Assembly: GCA_013151645.1 (NCBI GenBank)
Contig: JAADHU010000069.1
Location: forward strand, 153,088-217,087
Source of the DNA: Gammaproteobacteria bacterium
Lineage (GTDB): Bacteria; Pseudomonadota; Gammaproteobacteria; Steroidobacterales; Woeseiaceae
DNA: 64,000 bases
Direction of reading: 5' to 3'
A program made the position numbers and the translations under genes. Of the stretch, positions 8,948-16,944 are shown in pieces. Every line of letters begins with the position of its first letter. Positions within the stretch are counted from its first letter, which is position 1. The notes beneath the pieces were generated by a model. The model did not search any database. It was not told where the DNA came from and saw only the letters and a program-made list of their open reading frames with translations.

Positions 8948-9458
8948 ACTGGTGCTGGTCGCCTCGATGGCCTGCTGCAGCACAACGGCGATGGGCGATG
9001 ACGGTCCGCGTCTGGGCAGGTCAATTGACGACGCGACCGTGGCTGCGATCGATTTTGTGGTACTGCCAAATGGCGAGGGCTTGCCGGCGGGCTCGGGCGA
9101 TTCCGTGCAGGGTGAAAAAATCTATGTTAAAGAGTGTGTTAGCTGTCACGGGGCGAGCGGTCAAGGCGGCATCGGCGACGCGCTAGTGGGTGGGCAGGGC
9201 ACGCTTGCGAGCGATTCGCCGGTCAGGACTGTGGGTAGCTACTGGCCCTACGCAACGACGTTGTTTGACTATATTCGACGCGCAATGCCCTATTCGAAGC
9301 CTGGAAGCCTGACCGATAGCGACGTTTACGCGCTGACCGCGTATATCCTGTTTCTGAACGGTATCGTTGCTGAAAAGGACGTCATGATGGCGGACACGCT
9401 CGCGAAGGTGCATATGCCCAATCAGGACAACTTTGTCTGGGCTTACAGGCCGAAGTAG
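8934..9458 (+). CDS. soxD: SoxD-like c-type cytochrome, electron acceptor of SoxC
   Basis: Periplasmic mono-haem cytochrome c. It has a signal peptide over about residues 1-20 (MSMHKLVLVASMACCSTTAMG), a single haem-attachment site CVSCH near residue 67, and a distal methionine candidate in RAMPYSKPGSLTDSDVYALTAYILFLNG. SoxD and SorB proteins accept electrons from the molybdenum subunit. The 14-base overlap with soxC and matched localisation support a heterodimeric dehydrogenase. At 174 residues it is far shorter than diheme SoxD of Paracoccus and closer to a monohaem form, so the SoxD name is by context. Confidence 0.8.
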   Translation: MSMHKLVLVASMACCSTTAMGDDGPRLGRSIDDATVAAIDFVVLPNGEGLPAGSGDSVQGEKIYVKECVSCHGASGQGGIGDALVGGQGTLASDSPVRTVGSYWPYATTLFDYIRRAMPYSKPGSLTDSDVYALTAYILFLNGIVAEKDVMMADTLAKVHMPNQDNFVWAYRPK

Positions 9459-9589
9459 AGGCGTCCGACACGGCCACTGGTCGCCCGCGACGATGCTGAT
9501 GTCGCTGTGAAATGTGACCTGGCTCAGGCATTTTAGAAAAATAAGTTGTTAGGCTATGCCTGACGTACGAGCGAAGTTGGAAAAGTTCG

Positions 9590-9871
9590 ATGAAACCCGA
9601 AATAATAATAGCAGATAATGAATTGCCGCCCGAAGTCGTCAAGGCAATCACGCAGGGCCGCAAGATCGAAGCGATCAAGCTACTGCGAGAGGCAACGGGA
9701 CTCGGTCTTGCCAATGCCAAAGTGCTCGTTGATCGAGCCGCACTGCGCTACGCGCAGTTGAATCCAAATGCCAGAGCGATGACACAAGAAAGCAATACCG
9801 GCCGACTCGTGGGCGTGATGCTGGTGCTGGCCGTGGTTTTCGCGATTTACCGGTTCGGCATTGCGGTCTGA
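9590..9871 (+). CDS. L7/L12 C-terminal-domain-like small membrane protein
   Basis: A 93-residue protein. The first half resembles the C-terminal domain of ribosomal protein L7/L12: AIKLLREATGLGLANAKVLVD corresponds to the helical factor-binding region. The second half ends in a single membrane helix, GVMLVLAVVFAIYRFGIAV. Such proteins are found singly in many Gammaproteobacteria and are not ribosomal subunits; their role is unknown. It stands between the Sox pair and a DUF4389 gene with no clear operon link. Confidence 0.75.
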   Translation: MKPEIIIADNELPPEVVKAITQGRKIEAIKLLREATGLGLANAKVLVDRAALRYAQLNPNARAMTQESNTGRLVGVMLVLAVVFAIYRFGIAV

Positions 9872-9973
9872 CCGAGCTGTAATTTTTCACCGACTGCAGG
9901 TCCACCAAACGCTACGATTCCCGCTCGATCCGGGTATTATAGAGCAGTGTCCAATCCGAACAGGGGGAAAACG

Positions 9974-10312
9974 ATGAGCGCCGATGAGCAGCCACGCGAT
10001 CACGCGGAAGTGCCTGAAGAGACAGCAAGTGCCGATAGCGAACTGGAACAGAATATCAAGTCGCGATCAACCTGGGTGCGGCTGATCTTTATGCTGGCGA
10101 TCTCACTCGTCTACGCCGTCTCCCGACCGGTCGTGTTTGCGGTCATCGTAACGCAGTTCTTGTGGGTGCTTTTTAGCGGAGACACCAACAAGCAACTGGC
10201 CCGTTTCGGTCACTCGCTGGCGCTCTACACCTGCGAAATCATCGATTTCATGACCTATAACAGTGAGGCGAAACCTTTTCCTTTTGACACCGACTGGCCA
10301 TCAGGCGACTAG
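9974..10312 (+). CDS. DUF4389 membrane protein
   Basis: Small inner-membrane protein of the DUF4389 family, function unknown. The ATG at 9974 is chosen because AGGGGG lies directly upstream; a GTG at 9947 is also in frame. The first ~35 residues are acidic and flexible. They are followed by a hydrophobic pair of segments (LIFMLAISLVYAVSRPVVFAVIV, then TQFLWVLFSG) and the family motif FGHSLALYTCEIIDFMTYNSEAKPFPFD. The last codons lie in the first copy of a 31-bp direct repeat that is duplicated just downstream (see 10283-10361). Confidence 0.75.
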   Translation: MSADEQPRDHAEVPEETASADSELEQNIKSRSTWVRLIFMLAISLVYAVSRPVVFAVIVTQFLWVLFSGDTNKQLARFGHSLALYTCEIIDFMTYNSEAKPFPFDTDWPSGD

Positions 10313-10361
10313 CACGCCGGCAAGTATCCGTTTGACACCGACTGGCCATCAGGCGACTAGC
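10283..10361. repeat. 31-bp direct repeat at the junction of two convergent genes
   Basis: An exact 31-base sequence occurs at 10283-10313 and again at 10331-10361, a 48-base offset. The first copy encodes the last residues and TAG stop of the DUF4389 gene. The second, noncoding on that strand, supplies through its CTAG the stop codon of the M20 peptidase on the opposite strand. It looks like a recent tandem duplication across a convergent gene end. Confidence 0.9.
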
Positions 10362-11775
10362 GGCCGGCGAGTTCGTGAATCACAACTTGCCAGTGTTCCA
10401 GTGCGTCAAAGAATGACTCCACCCGAACTCGCTCGTTGAGTCCGTGCGCGAAGGAATCTTCCGAACGGCCGAAGATGGCGATAGATCCGTACGTCGGAAT
10501 TCCGCTTAACCGCAATGTTCGCCCGTCGGTCGCGCCTGTGGACATACTTGGAATGATGGGAATATCCGGATAGGTCGCATGTACCGCCTTGCTGATGGCG
10601 TCGATGACGTCTTCACGCAATGCGGAAGCCGGTGCCGAGTCCGGGTTGCCAATCATGGCCACTTCGACGTCCTTATCGTCAATTATTTCCTGCAACCTGG
10701 TGTGTACTTCCGCAATAGCGATGCCGGGAAATATTCGGCAGTTGATGTTCGCTTTGGCGGTTTGCGGCAATGCGTTCACGGCGTGACCCGCATCGAGCAT
10801 GGTCGCCACGCAGGTCGTTCGGGTGACACCCACATGGCTGGGATAGCTGGCCAGTATCGCTGCGGCATCTTCGTCATCCGGATTTCTGGAAAAGGCCAGC
10901 ATTGCGTCGCCGATTTCGCCGGACTCGGCTTCGGATCGCAATTCGAAATATTTCTGCGTAATGTCGTTGTAACGTACCGGAAAACTGTATGCCTGGACTT
11001 TCTTGAGTGCGTCAGCAAGCCTGTATATAGCATTGTCGGCCTGCGGTCGCGAGCTGTGTCCGCCCGGATTACGTACGATCAGTTCGAAGTCCACGTAGGT
11101 TTTTTCCGCGGCTTGTAACTGGTAAGCGATCGGTGTGAAATCGGTGTCGAGTGCACCGCCGCCGGCATCGGCATTAATTGCGAACTCGGCATCGATCAGA
11201 TCGCGGTGGGAGGCCACGAGGTCTCTGATCGTCGCCATTGCCGTTTCCTCATCACCTGAAAAGGCGATAATCAGATCCCGGGTCGGCATGAATCCTTCCG
11301 ATTTCAGGCGCAAGAAGGCCGCCGTCAGCAAGGTTGTGCCGGATTTGTCGTCCGAGGTTCCCCGGCCGAAGAAATAGCCGTCTTCCTCAATCAATGTGAA
11401 TGGATCGCGCACCCAGTCTTGCCGTAGCGCACCCACTACGTCCATATGTCCGGCAAACAAAATGGGTTTTTTGCCCGCGCTTCCGTCACCGCGATAGCGC
11501 ACGACCAGCGACGCCGTTTCCTCACCGCCCGGAGGTTGAAACAGAAGCACATGGATGTCCTCATCATCGAAGCCGCCGTCACGGAACCGGTCGGCAAGAT
11601 AATGCGCCATTGTCGGCACCATGTGATGACCCGCGGAGGTATTCATCGCGATGGTGTCGCGATAGATGGTCAGTGCCTGACGCTGATAGGGCTTGGTGTA
11701 GTTGTCGCTTAGCGACTGGGCCTGCGCAATGCCTGCTGTGGCAAGGCCGGTCAGCAATAGAAGAATGCGTGTCAT
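10357..11775 (-). CDS. M20 family metallopeptidase, exported
   Basis: Zinc-dependent exopeptidase/deacylase of the M20/ArgE-DapE-CPG2 family. The ATG at 11775 opens a clean Sec signal, MTRILLLLTGLATAGIAQAQ, so the enzyme is periplasmic; an upstream in-frame TTG gives no signal. Metal-binding motifs are FAGHMDVVGA, GRGTSDDKSGTTLL and AFSGDEETAM with the catalytic glutamate. The dimerisation domain follows from about residue 210 (GGHSSRP), and the C-terminal zinc histidine is in the FAHGLNERV segment. Length 472 is normal for carboxypeptidase-like members. It heads a run of minus-strand peptide and acyl-amino-acid hydrolases. Substrate not determinable. Confidence 0.88.
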   Translation of the reverse strand: MTRILLLLTGLATAGIAQAQSLSDNYTKPYQRQALTIYRDTIAMNTSAGHHMVPTMAHYLADRFRDGGFDDEDIHVLLFQPPGGEETASLVVRYRGDGSAGKKPILFAGHMDVVGALRQDWVRDPFTLIEEDGYFFGRGTSDDKSGTTLLTAAFLRLKSEGFMPTRDLIIAFSGDEETAMATIRDLVASHRDLIDAEFAINADAGGGALDTDFTPIAYQLQAAEKTYVDFELIVRNPGGHSSRPQADNAIYRLADALKKVQAYSFPVRYNDITQKYFELRSEAESGEIGDAMLAFSRNPDDEDAAAILASYPSHVGVTRTTCVATMLDAGHAVNALPQTAKANINCRIFPGIAIAEVHTRLQEIIDDKDVEVAMIGNPDSAPASALREDVIDAISKAVHATYPDIPIIPSMSTGATDGRTLRLSGIPTYGSIAIFGRSEDSFAHGLNERVRVESFFDALEHWQVVIHELAGR

Positions 11776-12015
11776 GGATGTTTCCCCGGAATGTTGGGTG
11801 GAGCAGGTGAGCTGATGGGCCAATGTTGATCGATTATAGGCGAGTGTTTTGTTTAGCGGAATGGAATGCCGGCAAATGCGGTCATCGAGCGGCCGTTATT
11901 TTCCGGGCAACACGCCCTGTACCGTCGAGTAGGTAGTTCTACCTATTACCTGGTCGCCTGTTTTCACCTCAAATGTACTTGCTTACGGGCGACTTTGAGC
12001 GCCAAACCATTCTTC

Positions 12016-12138
12016 ATGAAAAAGGTGGACGTTGTGGCTGATATAGTGATTTCGATTTCTCAGGTCCTGGGCGCGGTGGCGGTCCTGGCCATCGGTGCCA
12101 CCCTGCTTGGTATTGCGCTGGGCAAAATTCGCGTCTGA
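12016..12138 (+). CDS. Possible 40-residue single-pass membrane peptide
   Basis: An open frame beginning MKKVDVVADIVISISQ and continuing as a hydrophobic helix (VLGAVAVLAIGATLLGIALG) then KIRV. It has the look of a small membrane protein but no good ribosome-binding site, and the frame is also open upstream to 11866. It sits between two convergent-strand peptidase genes. Could be chance. Confidence 0.3.
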   Translation: MKKVDVVADIVISISQVLGAVAVLAIGATLLGIALGKIRV

Positions 12139-12154
12139 CGATTCTTGCCGTCAT

Positions 12155-13879
12155 CTATTGCGGCGGACCCGCATTGTAAGGCCAGCCGGACCAACCTGGT
12201 CCGCGCACGACTTTCCCCGGTAGCGCGCCGGTGTGCTCGCCGTTAGCAAGCACTTGCTCCCCGTTGACAAAAACGTGCAGTACGCCTGTTGAGTATTGGT
12301 GCGGCTCCGAAAACGTCGCCACATCGCCGACGGTCGCCGGGTCGAAAATAACGATATCGGCGTAGTAACCCTCAGACAGCTGTCCGCGTTCACGGATGCC
12401 GGTATTGAACGCGGGCAGGGATGTCATGCGTCGTACTGCCTCGGTCAGGCTCATTGTCCGCTCTTCCCGCACGTACTTGCCCAGTACGCGGGCAAAGTTT
12501 CCGTAGGCACGCGGGTGTACGTTGGATTGTAGAAACACGCCTTGTGTCGCCGGTGTGCTCGCGTCGGAACCGAAGCTGACCCAGGGCTGAGCCGCTTTGC
12601 TTCGGACATTGTATTCGGACATCAGGAAAAAAGCCGAATCCACACGACTGTCATCCTCGATGACCAGATCGATGGCGGTTTCAGCAGGATCGGTACCGCG
12701 CTCTTCGGCAACTTCGAGCAATGTCTTGCCGATCAGGCCCCGCAATTCCGGGTTGTGGAAGCCGAGCAGCACGATGCCTTCCGGTCCGGCCTGCACATAG
12801 AAGTTTTCCCAGTCCACATCCGGGTCGCGCATTTCGAGCACGACCCGAGCCCGGACTTGCGGGTCCCTGAGGCGTTCCACCCAGGCATCGTGTCCGCCTT
12901 CCTGTACCCAGGTTGGCATTGTTGCATCCAGGCCGGTCGCGCCCGCTGTGTAGGAATACATGTCCGCTGAAATTCTCAAGCCCGCGGCCCTCGCCGATTC
13001 GATGAGCGAAAAGACGTTCTGCAGCTTGTGCCAATTCGATTTGCCGGCCGCTTTCAAATGGTATATTTCCGCCGGAGCACCGGTGATGCTGGCAATCTTG
13101 ATCAGTTCCTGGACCGCTTCCTCCAGCCGATTGCCCTCGGAACGCAAATGCGATATGTAGGCGCCACCGAATTCCGCCGCCGCACTAACCAGTGCAATCA
13201 GTTCAGCGGTGTCCGCAAAGCCTGCCGGCGCGTAGATAAGTGACGAGCCAACGCCGAGTGCCCCCTCGCGCATCGCAACGCGGACAAGTTCCTGCATGCG
13301 GGCAAGTTCTTCCGGTGCCGCACGCCGGTTGTCGTAGCCCAGCTCATGTATGCGTATTGTTGTGGCACCAACGTAGGATGCGACATTCGGCGATATTCCC
13401 TTATCGGTAAGATGCTCAAGGTATTCATTCAATGTCGTCCACACGATATCGAATTTGATATCGCCTTGCCGTTCGAGTATCTCGGCCTTCATGCGCGCAT
13501 TCAGCGGGCCCATCGATGAGCCTTCGCCCATTACTTCGAGCGTCACACCTTGTTTGATGTCGCTCATTGCTCGGCCGTCCTCAATGAGTGATTGGTTCGC
13601 CCAGGACAGCATGTTGATGAAACCCGGCGATACCGCTTTGCCCCTTGCATCGATTTCCAGCGTTCCCGTTTGTTCGCTGAGATCGCCGATTGCGGCGATG
13701 CGTTCGCCGTCAATGGCAACGTCATTCACAAAGGGTTTGTTGCCGAGCCCGTCATACACCGTGCCGCCGCGAATAATGACATCGTAATCAGGAACAATCT
13801 GAGGCTCTCGTGAGCAGGCGGTAAGGCCAACGGCAATCAGCACGGCGGTGAGAAGCCCGGGAATACTGCGTCTTTTCAT
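12155..13879 (-). CDS. N-acyl-D-amino-acid deacylase-like amidohydrolase, lipoprotein
   Basis: Amidohydrolase-superfamily enzyme resembling D-aminoacylases and dihydroorotase-like hydrolases, predicted to hydrolyse N-acylated (D-)amino acids. The start at 13879 gives a lipoprotein signal, MKRRSIPGLLTAVLIAVGL with lipobox LTAC. The catalytic domain opens with the small composite domain DYDVIIRGGTVYDGLGNKP. It contains YISHLRSEGNRLEEA and HLKAAGKSNW (metal/carboxylated-lysine region), then SFGSDAST and a C-terminal strand domain ending GKVVRGPG. The canonical HxH metal motif is altered here (FINMLSWANQ in place of DxHxH), which also happens in D-aminoacylase relatives. Length is 574. Only 36 bases separate it from the dipeptidase stop, so the two are probably co-transcribed. 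Confidence 0.85.
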   Translation of the reverse strand: MKRRSIPGLLTAVLIAVGLTACSREPQIVPDYDVIIRGGTVYDGLGNKPFVNDVAIDGERIAAIGDLSEQTGTLEIDARGKAVSPGFINMLSWANQSLIEDGRAMSDIKQGVTLEVMGEGSSMGPLNARMKAEILERQGDIKFDIVWTTLNEYLEHLTDKGISPNVASYVGATTIRIHELGYDNRRAAPEELARMQELVRVAMREGALGVGSSLIYAPAGFADTAELIALVSAAAEFGGAYISHLRSEGNRLEEAVQELIKIASITGAPAEIYHLKAAGKSNWHKLQNVFSLIESARAAGLRISADMYSYTAGATGLDATMPTWVQEGGHDAWVERLRDPQVRARVVLEMRDPDVDWENFYVQAGPEGIVLLGFHNPELRGLIGKTLLEVAEERGTDPAETAIDLVIEDDSRVDSAFFLMSEYNVRSKAAQPWVSFGSDASTPATQGVFLQSNVHPRAYGNFARVLGKYVREERTMSLTEAVRRMTSLPAFNTGIRERGQLSEGYYADIVIFDPATVGDVATFSEPHQYSTGVLHVFVNGEQVLANGEHTGALPGKVVRGPGWSGWPYNAGPPQ

Positions 13880-13915
13880 GGCGATTTCAATCCACGCTGC
13901 AAACATACGGCGGGG

Positions 13916-15163
13916 CTAATCGGCAGCGGCTTCAATGGCACGCCAAACGCGGAGCAGGTTTCCGCCAAGAATCTTCCTGATGTCCTGCTCACTGTAGCCG
14001 CGCTGCAACAAACCGTGCACGAGATTGGGGTAGCTGGAAACATCTTTTAGTCCGATCGGCAAACTATCGCCGACGCCGTCGTAGTCTGTGCCAATGCCCA
14101 CGTGATCCGCGCTGCCTGTCAGCTCAACGACATGATCGAAGTGATCGAGCGTTTGCGAGAGCGTTGCGTAAGGATAAGGGCCGTGTCCAGCAGCGTATTG
14201 CTCATCAAAACGGGCTCGTAATTCATCGTTGCCCTCCTGGCCGGTCTCCTCAAGATACGCGTCCCAGGCCTCGCCGCGATCATTGCCGTAGTCGTGAGCT
14301 TCCTGGCTGATGAATGCGGAGCCATAGTTAATCATGATGACACCACCGTTTTCCGCCAGACGCTTAATCATGTCATCGGACATGTTTCGTTCCCAGCCTT
14401 CGGTGAAGTACCGCGCGGATGAATGCGATGCAATGGCGGGTGCTGTCGCGATTTCCATTACCTGCCAAAAAGCGTCGTCAGAGACATGGCTGATATCGAC
14501 TATCATGCCAAGGCGGTTCATTTCCTTGACCACTTGCACGCCGAATGCACTCAATCCACCGTGCGCCTTGTTCTCGTCATAAGAAGAATCGGAAATGATA
14601 TTGGAGAGTGAATGAGCAAGTGTGATGTATCGAATGCCACGATCGAAGAAGTACTCGACATTGGCTAGATCGCCGGCTATCGGTGAGCCGTTTTCCATGC
14701 CCATCGGCAGCGAAATGAGTCCCGCCGCAAATTGCGCTTGCACATCGTCCGGCGTTCGTGCGAGGGCAAATTTGTCGGGCGCGGTCGCGACGATTCGTTC
14801 TACCACGGCAATGAGTTCTTCCGCTCTTGCTTTCGACGTACCTTCCGCCTCCAGGCTCGCCGGCGTGTAGATCGACATGAAGGGCGCATTCAGCCCCCCC
14901 GCGACCGCTCGGGGATAATCGAAGTTGCCGCCTTCCGTGGCTACCGACACATCCTCCCATTTGTCGGCAATGCGGTAGGGCACATCAATATGGCTATCGA
15001 CAATGATCGCCGAGTGAGCGATCTCAATTGCCCGCGCCATCAGGTCGACCGGCGCATCCGCTGTTTCCGCAGCGCTTTGCGCGGTCGCGGCCTGATTACT
15101 CTGTGGTCCGCAGGCGTACAGGGCGAGCGTAGACAGAAGGAGAATGGTGAGGCGAGTCGGCAT
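13916..15163 (-). CDS. Membrane dipeptidase (peptidase M19), lipoprotein
   Basis: Zinc dipeptidase of the renal dipeptidase family, which cleaves dipeptides including those with C-terminal D-residues. The ATG at 15163 starts a lipoprotein signal with lipobox LYAC (MPTRLTILLLSTLALYACG). Metal-binding and active-site pieces are VDSHIDVPYRIAD, the bridging glutamate in MGMENGSPI, DISHVSDDAFW, and SHSSARYFTEGWERNMSD. The 415-residue length is standard. Together with the downstream D-aminoacylase-like enzyme it forms an apparent two-gene unit suited to scavenging D-amino-acid-containing peptides at the cell envelope; this joint role is inference. Confidence 0.9.
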   Translation of the reverse strand: MPTRLTILLLSTLALYACGPQSNQAATAQSAAETADAPVDLMARAIEIAHSAIIVDSHIDVPYRIADKWEDVSVATEGGNFDYPRAVAGGLNAPFMSIYTPASLEAEGTSKARAEELIAVVERIVATAPDKFALARTPDDVQAQFAAGLISLPMGMENGSPIAGDLANVEYFFDRGIRYITLAHSLSNIISDSSYDENKAHGGLSAFGVQVVKEMNRLGMIVDISHVSDDAFWQVMEIATAPAIASHSSARYFTEGWERNMSDDMIKRLAENGGVIMINYGSAFISQEAHDYGNDRGEAWDAYLEETGQEGNDELRARFDEQYAAGHGPYPYATLSQTLDHFDHVVELTGSADHVGIGTDYDGVGDSLPIGLKDVSSYPNLVHGLLQRGYSEQDIRKILGGNLLRVWRAIEAAAD

Positions 15164-15296
15164 GGCGTTCCCTGCGATATTGGGGGTATGGGGGGGAGAG
15201 TATAGGGAAAAGGGGCGTCGGATTCGATGGCTTGCGGTCGGGGTGTTGCGAGCGGCGCTACAGAGCGGCTGCCTGCAACCGTGATCCGGGTCAGGT

Positions 15297-16775
15297 CTAT
15301 AGTTCGTCACCGATGTTCACGACGCCCTCGACGAGCGCATCGAAGTCTGAGCGTCGGCTGCGATGGTTGCAGATGGCGACACGGATAGAGAACCTGCCGT
15401 TCACTGTGGTGGCAGAAGGCGCAGCGATGCCGCGTTCCTGAACGAGTAACAGGATCTCGGCATTGAGCGCGTCCAGCTCCTGGTCGGATTTTCCCGCCCG
15501 GGTATAGCGAAAATTTACTATGTTCATTGCGGTGGGTGCGAGCAATTCGAGTTGCGGGTGTGCGATCACCCGATCGTTAAGGTACTTCGCCTGTTGTATA
15601 TTCTGTTCGATCTGTTCGCCGTAGCGTTCGACACCCTCCGTTTTCAATGCCATCCACGGTCGCAGGGCGCGAAAGGAGCGTGATAGTTGCACGCCGTATT
15701 CGGAAAAGTTAAGCGGTCCGGAAGCGAGACCTCGTGCGGCCGGGCGCAGATAGGATGGCAGGACGGAAAAGGTTTCCTTGTGCGGCTTGTCTCCGCGGAT
15801 CAGGGTGCAACCGCAGTCGTATTGAACGTACAGCCATTTGTGCAAATCGAAGGCCAGTGAATCCGCTCGTTCCATGCCCTCGACCAAATGCCGGGACGCC
15901 GCAGACAGCTTCGCGAAACCGCCAAACGCAGCATCTACGTGCAACCACATGTCTTCGCTTTCTGCCAGATCGGCCATTGCGTTGAGCGGATCTGTCGCGC
16001 CGGTGTTGACCGTACCGGCCGTGGCAATAATACATGCGGGGAGGTGACCCGCTTTCCGGTCATCGGCAATCGCTATTTCAAGCGCCGCAAGATCGATGGT
16101 GAAATCGTCCAGAACCGGAATCATGCGCAGGGATTCGGTGCCGAGTCCCAGCAGTTCGATACCCTTTCTTATGGACGAGTGACCCTCGATCGAACTGTAG
16201 TAAATCAGACGAGGATGGTTGTTCGTGTCGATGCCTTTGTCGCGTACGTCATACGGCGCGATGTGCGTTCGTGCTACCGCGAGTCCTACCAGGTTGGCCA
16301 TCGACCCGCCGCTGACGAGGAGACCGCTCGCATCCGCCGGGTAATCGAACATGGATTTCAGCCAGTCAAGCAACTGCAGTTCGACGTGTGACGACGCGAC
16401 TTCATCCATGCCCAGCGACGCGGAGTTCATGGTGGATATAAGCATGTCTGCAATCAGTTGAGTGGGCGTGCCGGTGCCACCGACCCAACTCCAGAAGCGC
16501 GGATGAATGTTATTCGTAGGATAAGGGAGAATGTGCGCGCGAACGTCAGCATAAACCTCGTCCCGCGGCGATGGCTTCATGGGCAATGGCTCTGCCAGGA
16601 GTGATTTAGTGGCGTCCGGTAGCGGTTGCCATGCGGGTCTTTCGCCGACTGATTGCAGAAAATCGACCATGTCGTCCAGTGCGCGATGACCTAAACTTCT
16701 CAGATCCTCCCAGCTATCCGGGTCGAGTGATCGTTCGTCGTGGGTCGGCTTTGTATCGGCAGAATCAGAACGCAT
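15297..16775 (-). CDS. Aromatic-L-amino-acid/tyrosine decarboxylase family protein
   Basis: PLP-dependent group II decarboxylase, the family of DOPA, tryptophan and tyrosine decarboxylases. The ATG at 16775 has GAGG upstream; the frame stays open to 17276 but without homology. Family landmarks include LPYPTNNIHPRFWSWVGGTG, GLLVSGGSMANL, HVDAAFGGFAKLS, and the PLP lysine in AFDLHKWLY (about K313). Residues YLRPAARGLASG mark the mobile catalytic loop. Length 492 is normal. Its products would be aromatic amines such as tryptamine or tyramine. It is divergent from the RND efflux operon, whose first gene carries a periplasmic binding domain; the two may be functionally linked. Confidence 0.88.
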   Translation of the reverse strand: MRSDSADTKPTHDERSLDPDSWEDLRSLGHRALDDMVDFLQSVGERPAWQPLPDATKSLLAEPLPMKPSPRDEVYADVRAHILPYPTNNIHPRFWSWVGGTGTPTQLIADMLISTMNSASLGMDEVASSHVELQLLDWLKSMFDYPADASGLLVSGGSMANLVGLAVARTHIAPYDVRDKGIDTNNHPRLIYYSSIEGHSSIRKGIELLGLGTESLRMIPVLDDFTIDLAALEIAIADDRKAGHLPACIIATAGTVNTGATDPLNAMADLAESEDMWLHVDAAFGGFAKLSAASRHLVEGMERADSLAFDLHKWLYVQYDCGCTLIRGDKPHKETFSVLPSYLRPAARGLASGPLNFSEYGVQLSRSFRALRPWMALKTEGVERYGEQIEQNIQQAKYLNDRVIAHPQLELLAPTAMNIVNFRYTRAGKSDQELDALNAEILLLVQERGIAAPSATTVNGRFSIRVAICNHRSRRSDFDALVEGVVNIGDEL

Positions 16776-16944
16776 GGAAGACCTCACATTGATTGGTTGA
16801 CCGGGTGGACTGATGCAATAAGCGTTGTTGCCCGCTCGGTACAATACACAGTTTGTTGTGCGCTGAATATGCTCACCTGCGCACCGCGAATCGGTTACTA
16901 TGCGCGACGCGCCGTGCCGAATAATTCCTGCCTCGGAGTCCTGT

